This document shows, one piece after another, positions 52,567-60,589 of a DNA stretch of 64,000 nt. Below the pieces are notes generated by a model, which ran no database searches, was not told the DNA's origin, and saw only the letters and a program-made list of their open reading frames with translations. Every line of letters starts with the position of its first letter. The first letter of the stretch is position 1. The stretch is from CAJWOS01 sp964502005 (lineage in GTDB: Bacteria; Myxococcota_A; UBA796; UBA2385): contig CAZCUX010000026.1 of NCBI GenBank assembly GCA_964502005.1, positions 1-64,000 on the forward strand, in the 5' to 3' direction. Both the position numbers and the translations under genes were made by a program.

Positions 52567-53178
52567 TCAAAGCGTGCGGTCCCACAAAAACTCGGGCTCC
52601 CCCAAGGACCGGGCGCTCCAGCGGCTCGCGACAAACAACCAGTCGGACAGCCGATTGAGATAGCGCAGCACGCCTTCGCCCGTCTCGGGGTCGAGGCGAA
52701 TCAGGGTGACAACACGCCGCTCGGCCCGGCGACAAACCGTGCGCGCTTGGTGGAGAAACGCGCCGACGGGGCCGCCGCCGGGCAAGATGAACTCTTTGAG
52801 CGGGGGCAGGTCGGCGTTGAGCGCATCGATCCACGCCTCCATTCGCTCCACCTCGGCATCGCCTACCCGGCGCATCCCTTCCCAGCGGGAATCGGCGGGC
52901 GTCGCGAGGTCGGCCCCGACGTTGAACAGGTCGTTTTGCACGCGTTTGCACATCTCATCCAGACGCGCTGCATTTGCTACCTTTTCGTCAGATTTTTCCC
53001 CCGGCGACGCTCCGTCGGTGGCTTGGCAGTAGGTGCGGACAATTCCGAGAATCGCGTTCAGTTCATCGACCGTGCCATAGGCTTCGATGCGCGGGTCGTC
53101 TTTTTCGGCGACCGCGCCGCCTACGAGACGGGTGCCGCCCCGGTCACCGGTTCGAGTGTAGACTTTGGTAATGCGCAC
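52567..53178 (-). CDS. PduO-type ATP:cob(I)alamin adenosyltransferase
   Basis: A 203-residue trimeric enzyme of the PduO/MMAB type. It has the N-terminal VYTRTGDRGGTRLVGG (ATP-binding), RIEAYGTVDELNAILG, QNDLFNVGADLATP, EFILPGGGPVGAFLHQARTV and the C-terminal CRRAERRVVTLIRL with LRYLNRLSDWLFVASRW. It converts cob(I)alamin to adenosylcobalamin, the cofactor needed by IcmF 10 kb away. GTG at 53178 has GGAGA seven bases upstream; a longer frame to 53211 is possible. The end carries a GAGGGCG/CGCCCTC hairpin (52551-52568) at the stop. Confidence 0.92.
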   Translation of the reverse strand: MRITKVYTRTGDRGGTRLVGGAVAEKDDPRIEAYGTVDELNAILGIVRTYCQATDGASPGEKSDEKVANAARLDEMCKRVQNDLFNVGADLATPADSRWEGMRRVGDAEVERMEAWIDALNADLPPLKEFILPGGGPVGAFLHQARTVCRRAERRVVTLIRLDPETGEGVLRYLNRLSDWLFVASRWSARSLGEPEFLWDRTL

Positions 53179-53729
53179 GGTCGCTTCTCCGCGGTTTGGG
53201 GGTCCAGCCACGCCAACGAGAAAAAAAACGGGTGGCCGCGTGGGAACCTATCGAGGGTTCTGGGCGTTTGGTGGCAAAGGGTCGACCATGCCGAAGCGCC
53301 CCGGCCATGAATGCAGGGGACCAGTTCCCCCGAAGCATGACACGGGAGGTGGCTAGCCCAATGCGTCGCCTCGTGGTAGCCCCGCGTCGGATGCACGAAC
53401 GCTTCGATCTGGATATGGAGGTGTCCATCGGGACGTGCGTGCGACTTCTCCGTTGTCGCCACCGCATCTTCCCCCTTGTTCGGTCGGATACTTCGGTGTG
53501 ATGGGTAGAAATCGTCGGCCTATTTGTGCGCTCTCCACCTTTGGGAGCAACCGCAAATCGTCGGGACATTTCGTTCTGCGGGCCATCCCAGGAAGTTTTT
53601 TTGGGGGATTTCTGCTCTGCCGTGGTGTTTGAAAAACAAGGAATTGATTCGGAATAGCCCACCATTCGAGCGATGCCTCGTCGTTCGGCCCCCCTCGCGC
53701 TTTAGGCGCACACTGTCTCAGGAGTCTCC
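53179..53729. other. Intergenic region without a convincing gene
   Basis: No frame in these 550 bases reads as protein; the minus-strand frames are Arg/Ser/Pro-rich. The right part holds TTGAAA at about 53625 and an AT-richer stretch (ATTGATTCGGAATAG) that could be the promoter of the gene at 53730. A T7 run at 53596-53602 has no stem. I see no RNA gene. Confidence 0.4.
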
Positions 53730-54497
53730 GTGGAGCAGCGCAAAAACCGGATTTCGGTCGGAGGATTGCGCAAAGCAAATCCGACCCATCTCGCCGTACT
53801 CGTTCAGGATGTGCTCCGGCTGCCCGTGCTTCAACTCGACCCGCGCACGTTCTTGGACGTGATGGCGCTTTCCGAGATTGCCTCGCAGGTGTCCACACAG
53901 CTCGCGAAAGAGCTCGCAGCGTTCCGCGACCAAAAGTTGCGGGAAATCGGCGACCTTCCCGATGGCCCTCCGCTTGCGGACTTCCTCCGCGATTTGCACA
54001 GCGTCGATGCAGGCCTGCATCCCGCCTGCGTTCGCGAAGGGATCATTGCAATTTGTGAAGAGTGCCGCCACGAAGATGTGGAGCCCGCATTCGATGCGCT
54101 TCAGCGCCACTGGGACTCCGAGGACCCCCTGGAGATCGAGCTTCCCAAGGCTCCGCCCCCGGCAGCAAAGAAGCCCGCGGCTGCTGCATCTGCGCCCGCC
54201 GCAGCGGCCAAGCAGCCCCGTCACGAAATCCTCAAGCCGGCGGACCGCACCCCCCGGCGCGCGGTTCCGCGTGCAAACGAGGATTCTCGTCGCGAAGAGT
54301 GGATTCGGGAAGACGTGCTGTCGCGGCTCGTCAACTACGGCACCCGCGGTCTGAAAGAGCAGATTGTGGTGGCTGGCACCCGGCACCGGTCGTCGTGGAC
54401 CGACCTCACCGAACTCGAAGTGCTCACGGTTCTCCGTAAGCTCAAGCGGGAAGGCCGGGTGCGGTTTTCAGCAGGTCGCTGGATGATTGTAGGCTAA
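53730..54497 (+). CDS. Hypothetical protein with possible winged-helix tail
   Basis: A 255-residue soluble protein, GTG start with GGAG shortly upstream. The N-terminal 130 residues are helical and acidic (ALSEIASQVSTQLAKELAAF, CVREGIIAICEECRHEDVEP). An Ala/Pro/Lys linker follows. The last 65 residues (EEWIREDVLSRLVNYGTRGL, WTDLTELEVLTVLRKLKREG, RVRFSAGRWMIVG) look like a winged helix with its beta hairpin. A role in binding DNA or protein is possible. It ends before a strong terminator and stands alone. Confidence 0.65.
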   Translation: MEQRKNRISVGGLRKANPTHLAVLVQDVLRLPVLQLDPRTFLDVMALSEIASQVSTQLAKELAAFRDQKLREIGDLPDGPPLADFLRDLHSVDAGLHPACVREGIIAICEECRHEDVEPAFDALQRHWDSEDPLEIELPKAPPPAAKKPAAAASAPAAAAKQPRHEILKPADRTPRRAVPRANEDSRREEWIREDVLSRLVNYGTRGLKEQIVVAGTRHRSSWTDLTELEVLTVLRKLKREGRVRFSAGRWMIVG

Positions 54498-54517
54498 GCG
54501 CCTGCCTCGCCCCGTTG

Positions 54518-54550
54518 ACGCCTCACGCCCGCGTGGGGCGTTTTTTTTTT
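54518..54550 (+). terminator. Rho-independent terminator
   Basis: A 10-bp stem (ACGCCTCACG with CGTGGGGCGT) has a CCCG loop and a T10 tail, 20 bases after the stop at 54497. Confidence 0.9.
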
Positions 54551-54675
54551 GGGGGGGGTGGCATCGGGTGTTGTGCAACCAGCGCAGCAACGCCAACGTC
54601 TCCGAAACGTCGCGGGACTGTCACCAGGAACAGCGTTCACCAGAGTAAAACGGGCTCCTTTCCCATGGAGGTCGC

Positions 54676-56160
54676 TTGCGTACTCATCGTTCCCTGATTT
54701 CGTTGTTCCTTGTGCTTGGCACCAGTGTTTTGGTGTCTGCCTGTGGCGAAAAAGAAACCACCGGCGGCACGTCCGAGGCCGATGCGGATACCGACACCGA
54801 CGCGGACACCGATACTGACTCCGACACCGATGCCGACACCGACACCGACACCGATTCGGACACGGATGCCGACACCGATTCGGACACCGACGCCGATACC
54901 GATGCGGACACCGACGCCGATACCGATGCGGACACGGATGCCGACACCGACGCGGACACCGATGCCGATACGGTCATCTACCAAATCCAGAGCGGCACCG
55001 GTGGCTACACCGCTGGCGACGGCCGCTCCGTGCTTGGCGACACCGTCGTCCTCAACGGTGTGTTGGCCCACGATGCCGACATCCTTGGCTACGGCGTGTT
55101 CGTAATGGACGGCATGGGTGGCGAATACAGCGGCGTGTGGGTGTATAGCGCGAGCACGTCGCCCAACTCCATCGGCGACCTCGGCTTGGTCGAAGGCGAT
55201 GAAGTCCAAATCACCGGCACCTACGCCGAATACGACTACGGCGATGGCGACACCGTCACCGAAGTCGTGGTGGCCGACCCCGCAGCGGACATGGTGACCG
55301 CATCGACCGGCTTGACGCTGCAGGCCCCCGATGTCGTCACCGTCGCCGACCTCACGGGTGCTGGCGCCGAAGCGTGGGAAGGCGTGCTCGTGACTGTCGA
55401 AAACGTCACCATCACCAACACCGACCTCGGCTTTGGTGAGTGGCAGGTCGACAGCGCCCTCGTCATCGACGACATGTTCTATTCGCCGAGCATCCTCCTC
55501 GACGGCGCGTCGATTGGCTCCATCACCGGTGTGTTCCACTGGACCTACGGCGCCTACAAGCTCGAACCCCGCTACGCCGCCGACATCACGGGCTACGACA
55601 CCTGCCCGTATGCCGACATGTGCGTCGATAGCCTCGTCGCTGGCGACCTCGTGGTGACCGAGCTTCTCATCGACACCAAAGAAAACGAAACCTACTGCGA
55701 ATGGGTGGAAATCTACAACACCACCTCGATGTCGATTGACCTCGCTGGCCTCATCTTGGAAGACGCGAGCGCCAACCAGGACGCCGTCGATGGCTCTACC
55801 GTCATCCCCGCGGGCGGCACTGTGGTGCTCACGAGCGGCTCTCCCGCTGACTTCGCGGTCAACTGCCCCAATGCAGCCACGGCGTTCACGCCGGACGGCG
55901 GCTACGGCTCGCGTGCGGCGCTCAACAACTCGAGCGCCGACTACATCCACCTCAAGGCGCCGATGGCCGACGGCTCCCTCGTGACCGTCGACGAAATGTT
56001 GGCGTACCCGAGCGGTTCCGACAACTGGCAGCTTGACCCGAGCTGTATGGACGCCACCTGCAACGACGACGCTGCGAACTGGTGCCAAGCGACCGCCACC
56101 TACGACTCCGGCGGCGACCTCGGCACTCCGGGCACCGCAAACGAGTCCTGCGCTCCCTGA
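54676..56160 (+). CDS. Asp/Thr-stalk lipoprotein with OB-like and lamin-tail domains
   Basis: A 494-residue lipoprotein from a TTG start with GGAGG four bases upstream: MRTHRSLISLFLVLGTSVLV then SAC (lipobox VSA-C). Residues about 33-97 are the DADTDTDADTDT stalk typical of myxobacterial surface proteins. Next comes a beta-barrel domain (VVLNGVLAHDADILGYGVFV, VEGDEVQITGTYAEYDYGDG) of the OB type seen in secreted nucleases. The C-terminal lamin-tail-like domain (VVTELLIDTKENETYCEWVE, IYNTTSMSIDLAGLILEDAS) is rich in Cys and Asp. No nuclease motif is present. It is an extracellular binding protein of unknown ligand. Confidence 0.75.
   Translation: MRTHRSLISLFLVLGTSVLVSACGEKETTGGTSEADADTDTDADTDTDSDTDADTDTDTDSDTDADTDSDTDADTDADTDADTDADTDADTDADTDADTVIYQIQSGTGGYTAGDGRSVLGDTVVLNGVLAHDADILGYGVFVMDGMGGEYSGVWVYSASTSPNSIGDLGLVEGDEVQITGTYAEYDYGDGDTVTEVVVADPAADMVTASTGLTLQAPDVVTVADLTGAGAEAWEGVLVTVENVTITNTDLGFGEWQVDSALVIDDMFYSPSILLDGASIGSITGVFHWTYGAYKLEPRYAADITGYDTCPYADMCVDSLVAGDLVVTELLIDTKENETYCEWVEIYNTTSMSIDLAGLILEDASANQDAVDGSTVIPAGGTVVLTSGSPADFAVNCPNAATAFTPDGGYGSRAALNNSSADYIHLKAPMADGSLVTVDEMLAYPSGSDNWQLDPSCMDATCNDDAANWCQATATYDSGGDLGTPGTANESCAP
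54772..54970 (+). repeat. Hexanucleotide-type repeats encoding the Asp/Thr stalk
   Basis: Repeats of the GAC-ACC / GAT-GCG type encode about 65 residues of alternating Asp with Thr, Ala or Ser. The antisense frame reads as Val/Gly/Ile repeats and is a shadow. Confidence 0.85.
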
Positions 56161-56222
56161 TGTTTGGGCGGCTGTCCGGCCCTGATGGGGTCGGGCACCC
56201 GGCTATCGCTGGGTCCGTCCAA

Positions 56223-56240
56223 AAATGAATGGCGATTCAG
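56223..56240 (-). repeat. 18-base repeated element, copy on the minus strand
   Basis: On the minus strand this reads CTGAATCGCCATTCATTT, identical in all 18 bases to the copy at 11746-11763. It lies between the Asp/Thr lipoprotein and BolA genes, next to the terminator. Confidence 0.65.
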
Positions 56241-56242
56241 TG

Positions 56243-56276
56243 CGTCACGTCGGTCTCCGGCGTGACGTTTTGTTTG
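56243..56276 (+). terminator. Rho-independent terminator after the Asp/Thr lipoprotein
   Basis: CGTCACG pairs with CGTGACG, with an inner CGG/CCG pair, followed by TTTTGTTT. It lies 83 bases after the stop at 56160. Confidence 0.75.
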
Positions 56277-56293
56277 TCTCGCGCCGCGTTCTG

Positions 56294-56524
56294 CTACGGC
56301 GTCTCGCACGTGAGCTTGTCGACCGCGTGAATCGGCGCCGCATCGCCCGACATGAGGTCTTTGATGGCCATGTAGACCATGCGCTGCTTTTGAACGATGC
56401 GCTTGCCTGCAAATTCCGCTGACACGACATGAATTTCGAAGTGTCCGCCGCCACCGCTCACTGTGGCGACAGCGCCGGGAATGGCGGCTTCAATGGCTTG
56501 ACGGGCTTGTTCGGTGATGTCCAT
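56294..56524 (-). CDS. BolA family protein
   Basis: A 76-residue protein of normal BolA/IbaG length: MDITEQARQAIEAAIPGAVA, GGGGHFEIHVVSAEFAGKRI and VQKQRMVYMAIKDLMSGDAA, ending with IHAVDKLTCETP. The His in HAVDKL and the glycine loop are the residues used with monothiol glutaredoxins for [2Fe-2S] binding. No glutaredoxin gene is next to it. GGAG lies five bases before the ATG. It probably helps iron-sulfur trafficking, as known for the family. It starts 26 bases after the nuclease stop. Confidence 0.92.
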   Translation of the reverse strand: MDITEQARQAIEAAIPGAVATVSGGGGHFEIHVVSAEFAGKRIVQKQRMVYMAIKDLMSGDAAPIHAVDKLTCETP

Positions 56525-56550
56525 GGTGGCTCCTTGGAGAAAGTAGCGGG

Positions 56551-58338
56551 CTAACGTGAACCAGCGCGAACGCCCGTCTCGTGGATAGACCAAACCTCGA
56601 CCGAAGCACCCGCCCGCGACAAGCTATCGAGCCAAACCCGCTGGTCGTCTCGCAAAGCGTCGCCGGGGCCTTTGACCTCCACAAATACACATTCCTCTGG
56701 AATACGACTGGGAAACAAGCCGTCTACCCGGATGGCTGGGCCGCGAAGCACACAAACGTCTGGAAAGCCGCGACGGGGAGCACCTTTTGCGAGTGCCGCC
56801 AAGATTTCGGCGCACACGGGGCCCGTAATGCTCTCCAAAAACAAGGCCAAATGGGCCTCGGTCCATCGATTCCACACAACGCCGCGAATCGCTTCGCCCG
56901 CATGGTCGCGAAAGGCGGCGTGAAGGCGGCCAAGACCGTGGTCGCCGCGGATTTCGTGGAGCGCGTGGGCGAGCGGCGTCGCGCGGTGCTCGGCGAAGCT
57001 CGGCAAGCCGAGGTCGAGGGGGGCCATCGCAAGGCGACCCGAAAACATTCCCGGCACGGGCCAAAAGAGGACATCATAGAGAAGCAGTCCGAAGATGGTC
57101 GTCCACAGGTCGTTTTCGACATGTTCCGCGTGGCGCCCCCGTTGCCGCAATGTGTGAACAACCGCGGTCTCTACGTCGAAAGAGCCATTTCCCACGGTCC
57201 AGGTGGGGCGGCGGCCTGAATCGTCGCTGCGTACCAGCGCGAGGCTGCGCTCGTTGGGGGCGCGCAGGGGAGGGCTTGGGCGCCATGGCAGGCCCGATGC
57301 GCGGGCAAGGCGGCGACCGGTGCGTTCGAGTGCGAGGCGGCAGGCGGGATCGGTCGCCGGCAGGTCGAGCACCGTGCGACAAATGCGCGCGCCATCCGCA
57401 GCTTGACCGAGGTGTCCGAGGCAAATGGCTTGGCGTACCGCATGCGCGGCGCGCGGGTCTTGGGCGCGGATTCGTGTCCAAACAGACAGTGCTTCTTCGT
57501 ATTCCCGCTTTCGTTCGAGCTCGGCGACGCCGGCCAATGCGACGGCGAGACCGTAGCGCGTGGCGCGGTGGCGGCGCTGCCACGGGGCGGAATTGCAGGG
57601 TTGCTCTACCAAATGCAGCGCCGCGTCGAGGGCTCCGGGAGGAAGCGCGGGGGTGGCCAAACACTGGCGCGCCCAGCGCCGGGCCCGCTCATCGGCGAGG
57701 AGCGTGCGGCGGTCGGGGTAGAGCCCGACGCCCCCCATCGAAGGGACATCGGGAAAACGCACGACGCCCATACGCGACAACACGAGCATACGGAGGTCTC
57801 CGTCCGCACGCCCCAAAAATGCGCGGCACAGGCGGCGAAAGAGACCGCGATGACGGATCCAGATGCCAGGCCTGTCGAGCTCCCGCAGCAGAGTGTCGCC
57901 GCACGCGAGCAATCGTTCTTCGAGGACCTCTCGACGCCCGCTGCGGGGCAGGCGCAAACGCTTGCAGATGTCGGCGAGTTCGCTTCGGTCGTACAAAACG
58001 AGGCGCATCGAGGAGGGCAAGGGCGCGGAAGGAGTACACCACGCAAACCCATGACTCGCAAGTATTTCGGCGGTGCCGTTAATGTCGTCAATATCTGCGT
58101 AATCGAGGCGGTCAATCGCGACTATTTGGTGTTTTCGATTGAAGAGGCGCGCAAATAGCGAGCGCGCCGGGTCGGGAAGGCGCTGCCATTTTCGAAGGAC
58201 AAACCGTTCCCCCCGTGTAAGCAAACGTGACAGGACATCGAGTCCGCCGGCGACGGCGAGGTCGAGGTCTGCCATTGCCCAGGGTGTCTCTGCTTCTATT
58301 GACGCTCCATTGTCGTCCTCTGTCGCCAAATTGTCCAT
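56551..58338 (-). CDS. FAN1-like VRR-NUC structure-specific nuclease
   Basis: A 595-residue protein with the layout of bacterial FAN1. The N-terminal part has YADIDDINGTAEILASHGFA and ELADICKRLRLPRSGRREVL (SAP-like). TPR-type helices follow in the middle (REYEEALSVWTRIRAQDPRA). The C-terminal VRR-NUC domain shows RWTEAHLALFLESITGPVCA, RRGFPDVCVLRG and VFVEVKGPGDALRDDQRVWL. The catalytic PD...E-x-K residues are intact. FAN1 enzymes cut branched DNA to repair interstrand cross-links. The ATG at 58338 overlaps the divergent acyltransferase ATG in CATG, and no ribosome site lies in front of it, so the message may be leaderless or the start may be downstream. Confidence 0.8.
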   Translation of the reverse strand: MDNLATEDDNGASIEAETPWAMADLDLAVAGGLDVLSRLLTRGERFVLRKWQRLPDPARSLFARLFNRKHQIVAIDRLDYADIDDINGTAEILASHGFAWCTPSAPLPSSMRLVLYDRSELADICKRLRLPRSGRREVLEERLLACGDTLLRELDRPGIWIRHRGLFRRLCRAFLGRADGDLRMLVLSRMGVVRFPDVPSMGGVGLYPDRRTLLADERARRWARQCLATPALPPGALDAALHLVEQPCNSAPWQRRHRATRYGLAVALAGVAELERKREYEEALSVWTRIRAQDPRAAHAVRQAICLGHLGQAADGARICRTVLDLPATDPACRLALERTGRRLARASGLPWRPSPPLRAPNERSLALVRSDDSGRRPTWTVGNGSFDVETAVVHTLRQRGRHAEHVENDLWTTIFGLLLYDVLFWPVPGMFSGRLAMAPLDLGLPSFAEHRATPLAHALHEIRGDHGLGRLHAAFRDHAGEAIRGVVWNRWTEAHLALFLESITGPVCAEILAALAKGAPRRGFPDVCVLRGPAIRVDGLFPSRIPEECVFVEVKGPGDALRDDQRVWLDSLSRAGASVEVWSIHETGVRAGSR

Positions 58339-59221
58339 GAAAAACGTCGAACTCCTGCCGTATGAGTCGGGGGCCAGCTTTCGTAAGTTAGCCGCTGCAG
58401 CCTGGTCCGCACCCCGCGAGCCCAATGTCTATGGTTCGATTACCGTACGAGCGGGGCCGTTGTTGGCTTGGTTGCACCGGCAAAGCGAAGTCCAGGACGA
58501 ACACCTCACAGTTACACACGCGGTCGTGCGCGCGGTTTCCGTCGTGTTGCGCAGACACCCCCACGCCAACGCATTTGTTCGGTTTGGCAGACTGGTGCGT
58601 CGACGGGACGTAGATGTTTATGTTCATGTGCTCGTTCGGGAAGGCGAGGGGATGGCGATTGGCCATGCAGACCTTGCGGGGGTCCGCCTCAAAAATGCGG
58701 ACCAGCTGCGCGTGGTTGACATCGCTCGCGCGATTTCGGCCCGCGCAGCCGCTATCCGCGCTGGCGAGGATGCCGTGTTCTTGCAGAACCAGCGGGACAC
58801 CAACCGCTTGCCGCCTTGGCTGTTGGGACTGGGCATGCGGATTGCCGAGTTCTTCCAATATGGACTCAACCGAAGGACAGGCTGGATGGGCGTGCCCCCC
58901 GACCCCGTTGGGTCGGCAGAGGTCAGCAGTGTGGGCATGTTTGGCGTACGAACTGCCTACGGCCCCTTTTTTCCGCTCGCCCGGAACGCAATCGCGGTGG
59001 TCGCGGGCGCGGTCGAAGACGATGTGGTCGCAGTGGACGGAAAGCCAGTTGTAATGCCGACCTTGGTCCTCAACGCTACATTCGACCATCGTGTGATTGA
59101 TGGATTCCACGCGGCGGTATTGACCCATGAGGTGCGTCAACTGCTCGAGCATCCCGCGCTTCTCGACGTGGATGCAAACGACGTGCAGATTCCTGATGGT
59201 CGCGCGTATATTTCGAAATGA
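58337..59221 (+). CDS. Stand-alone 2-oxoacid dehydrogenase E2-type acyltransferase
   Basis: A 294-residue protein with the catalytic domain of E2 acyltransferases only. It shows VTHAVVRAVSVVLRRHPHAN, VDVYVHVLVREGEGMAIGHA, EVSSVGMFGVRTAYGPFFPL and the active-site NATFDHRVIDGFHAA (HxxxDG). The lipoyl and subunit-binding domains are missing, and no E1 or E3 genes are near, so it is not a normal dehydrogenase core. A CoA-dependent acyl transfer to another acceptor is possible. The start MKNVELLPYESG shares CATG with the divergent FAN1-like gene. It ends at a bidirectional terminator shared with tRNA-Leu. Confidence 0.75.
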   Translation: MKNVELLPYESGASFRKLAAAAWSAPREPNVYGSITVRAGPLLAWLHRQSEVQDEHLTVTHAVVRAVSVVLRRHPHANAFVRFGRLVRRRDVDVYVHVLVREGEGMAIGHADLAGVRLKNADQLRVVDIARAISARAAAIRAGEDAVFLQNQRDTNRLPPWLLGLGMRIAEFFQYGLNRRTGWMGVPPDPVGSAEVSSVGMFGVRTAYGPFFPLARNAIAVVAGAVEDDVVAVDGKPVVMPTLVLNATFDHRVIDGFHAAVLTHEVRQLLEHPALLDVDANDVQIPDGRAYISK

Positions 59222-59249
59222 AAAAAGCCACCGTGAAGGTGACTTTTTT
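59221..59249. terminator. Bidirectional terminator between acyltransferase and tRNA-Leu
   Basis: AAAAAAG-C-CACC pairs with GGTG-A-CTTTTTT around a short loop. T6 and A6 runs on both sides suit both strands: the acyltransferase gene (+) and tRNA-Leu (-). Confidence 0.8.
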
Positions 59250-59271
59250 GCTGGTCCAACAGATGAAGGGG

Positions 59272-59355
59272 TAGAGGCGGAGGGACTCGAACCCTCACTC
59301 CCGTACGGGAAGCGGATTTTGAATCCGCCGCGTATACCGATTCCGCCACGCCTCC
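59272..59355 (-). tRNA. tRNA-Leu (anticodon CAA)
   Basis: An 84-base cloverleaf on the minus strand. The acceptor GGAGGCG pairs with CGCCTCT (G-U at the first pair). The anticodon stem GCGGA/TCCGC encloses TTCAAAA, giving anticodon CAA for leucine TTG codons. A long variable arm TCCCGTACGGGA and the T-loop TTCGAGT are present. Discriminator A; CCA is not encoded exactly (ACCC). Confidence 0.95.
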
Positions 59356-59454
59356 GTGGTCCCTTCGTCTGCGCTTCGCTGTGGTTCGGGTGTTTGTTTT
59401 TTACCCAGCGCCCGCCAGCGATAAAACCTTGTAACATGGGTCCACGGAGGCGAC

Positions 59455-60357
59455 ATGCCCAATCAAAAAATTCTGGGTGCGGATCGAGAAAATTTGGCTG
59501 CATTTCGCGGAGCGACCGCATTCTTCGCCGTTATTATTTCTTTTTCGACGGCGTGCGGCTCGGGAAAAGGCACATCCACCGACGATGAGGCAGTGGGCGG
59601 TTCGCTTGATGGAAAGGTCGTAGATGGGCGGCTTATCGCCGACGTATACACCTGGAATTGCTACGACCCATCTACGGGCGCCGAATACCAGGGCGCGTTC
59701 GGCCAGGAAATCTCATTGGAGTACGCGCCACGAGGGATCCCATCGCTCGACCTTCCAGCGGTCGGAACGTGTGAAGCGAGCGTCGATATGTTCCCCAACG
59801 ATGCGGGCGCAAATGCCCTTGACCTGCCCGGGCTAACGGATGACCCTGAGTGGGCATCCGATGTTGATGACGGCTCTCTGGCCCACTTGGGTACGGGCTA
59901 TTACCGGGATGACGTGTACCCGAGCACGCGTACTTGTTATAGTACCGACGAAGTCATGGGCGGCGGCGTCGAGTTGGTGGCCGCCGAAGACTTGACGGGC
60001 GCACGCACGCCTGTCCCTGAAGAAGCACCAAATGTGCGTTTTGAAGGATTTTCCGGCTCTGCGCTCCAGTTCGGAGATCCAGCGACCATCTCGTGGGATG
60101 CGCACCTTTGGAAAGAAACCTGGGTGCAAGTTCGCCGCGAGAGAGAAGGGGAGGCCTGGGAGACGGTCACCTGCAATGTCACCGGACTCGACAGCTTCGC
60201 CTTGAACGAGGCCGTTTGGGGCTTGATGGATGCCAGCTTGAGCGTTGACCAGAACAACCTCTATGTCGGCTTTCAAACGCGGGATTCCCAAAGTGTTGCG
60301 GGCGGGCTCGTGGAGACGGTGACCCGCGCAATCGCTGTGGCCGTGGTTCAGGAATAG
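59455..60357 (+). CDS. Lipoprotein of unknown function
   Basis: A 300-residue lipoprotein, GGAGG five bases before the ATG. A long signal ends FFAVIISFSTACGSGKG (lipobox STA-C). The mature part has beta domains with paired Cys (YTWNCYDPSTG, PAVGTCEASVD, TRTCYSTDEVMG, WETVTCNVTGLD) that should form disulfides outside the cytoplasm. Repeated D/G-rich turns suggest metal binding. No family recognised. The N-terminal extension before the hydrophobic core is unusually long for a lipoprotein. A hairpin (CCCCAC/GTGGGG, about 60388-60407) follows the stop without a U-run. Confidence 0.65.
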   Translation: MPNQKILGADRENLAAFRGATAFFAVIISFSTACGSGKGTSTDDEAVGGSLDGKVVDGRLIADVYTWNCYDPSTGAEYQGAFGQEISLEYAPRGIPSLDLPAVGTCEASVDMFPNDAGANALDLPGLTDDPEWASDVDDGSLAHLGTGYYRDDVYPSTRTCYSTDEVMGGGVELVAAEDLTGARTPVPEEAPNVRFEGFSGSALQFGDPATISWDAHLWKETWVQVRREREGEAWETVTCNVTGLDSFALNEAVWGLMDASLSVDQNNLYVGFQTRDSQSVAGGLVETVTRAIAVAVVQE

Positions 60358-60454
60358 TCTGCCACTTCGCCCGCCATCGGTATAGCCCCACGGTTCTTGT
60401 GGGGATAAGGTCATCGCGCCTGCGGTCGTTTTGCGTTCCCGCCGACCACGAGCA

Positions 60455-60463
60455 GGCTACACT
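60455..60463 (+). promoter_or_regulatory. Possible extended -10 promoter element
   Basis: GGC-TACACT, 127 bases before the ATG at 60590, similar to the boxes at 32473 and 49716. No convincing -35. Confidence 0.25.
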
Positions 60464-60589
60464 TCTGGTCCCTCGGCTTTCCCTTCGCCCCCGCGCAGCT
60501 TTGGCGGTCCCTTCGCCCCCCGCTTTGAGGGCAGCCTCCGGCGGGAAACAAAATCCGCTCACTTGGCCCACCACCAGCCCTGGTCTCCT

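Noticed and set aside
53353..53898. A 181-codon minus-strand frame in the long intergenic region
   Set aside because: Arg/Ser/Pro-rich composition, overlap with the gene at 53730, no ribosome-binding site and no motif.
54772..54970. Repeats considered as a CRISPR array
   Set aside because: The units are 6-18 bases with no spacers and encode a protein stalk.
54637..56088. A 483-codon minus-strand frame rich in Val/Gly/Ile repeats
   Set aside because: It is the antisense shadow of the Asp/Thr repeat lipoprotein, which has a lipobox and a ribosome-binding site.
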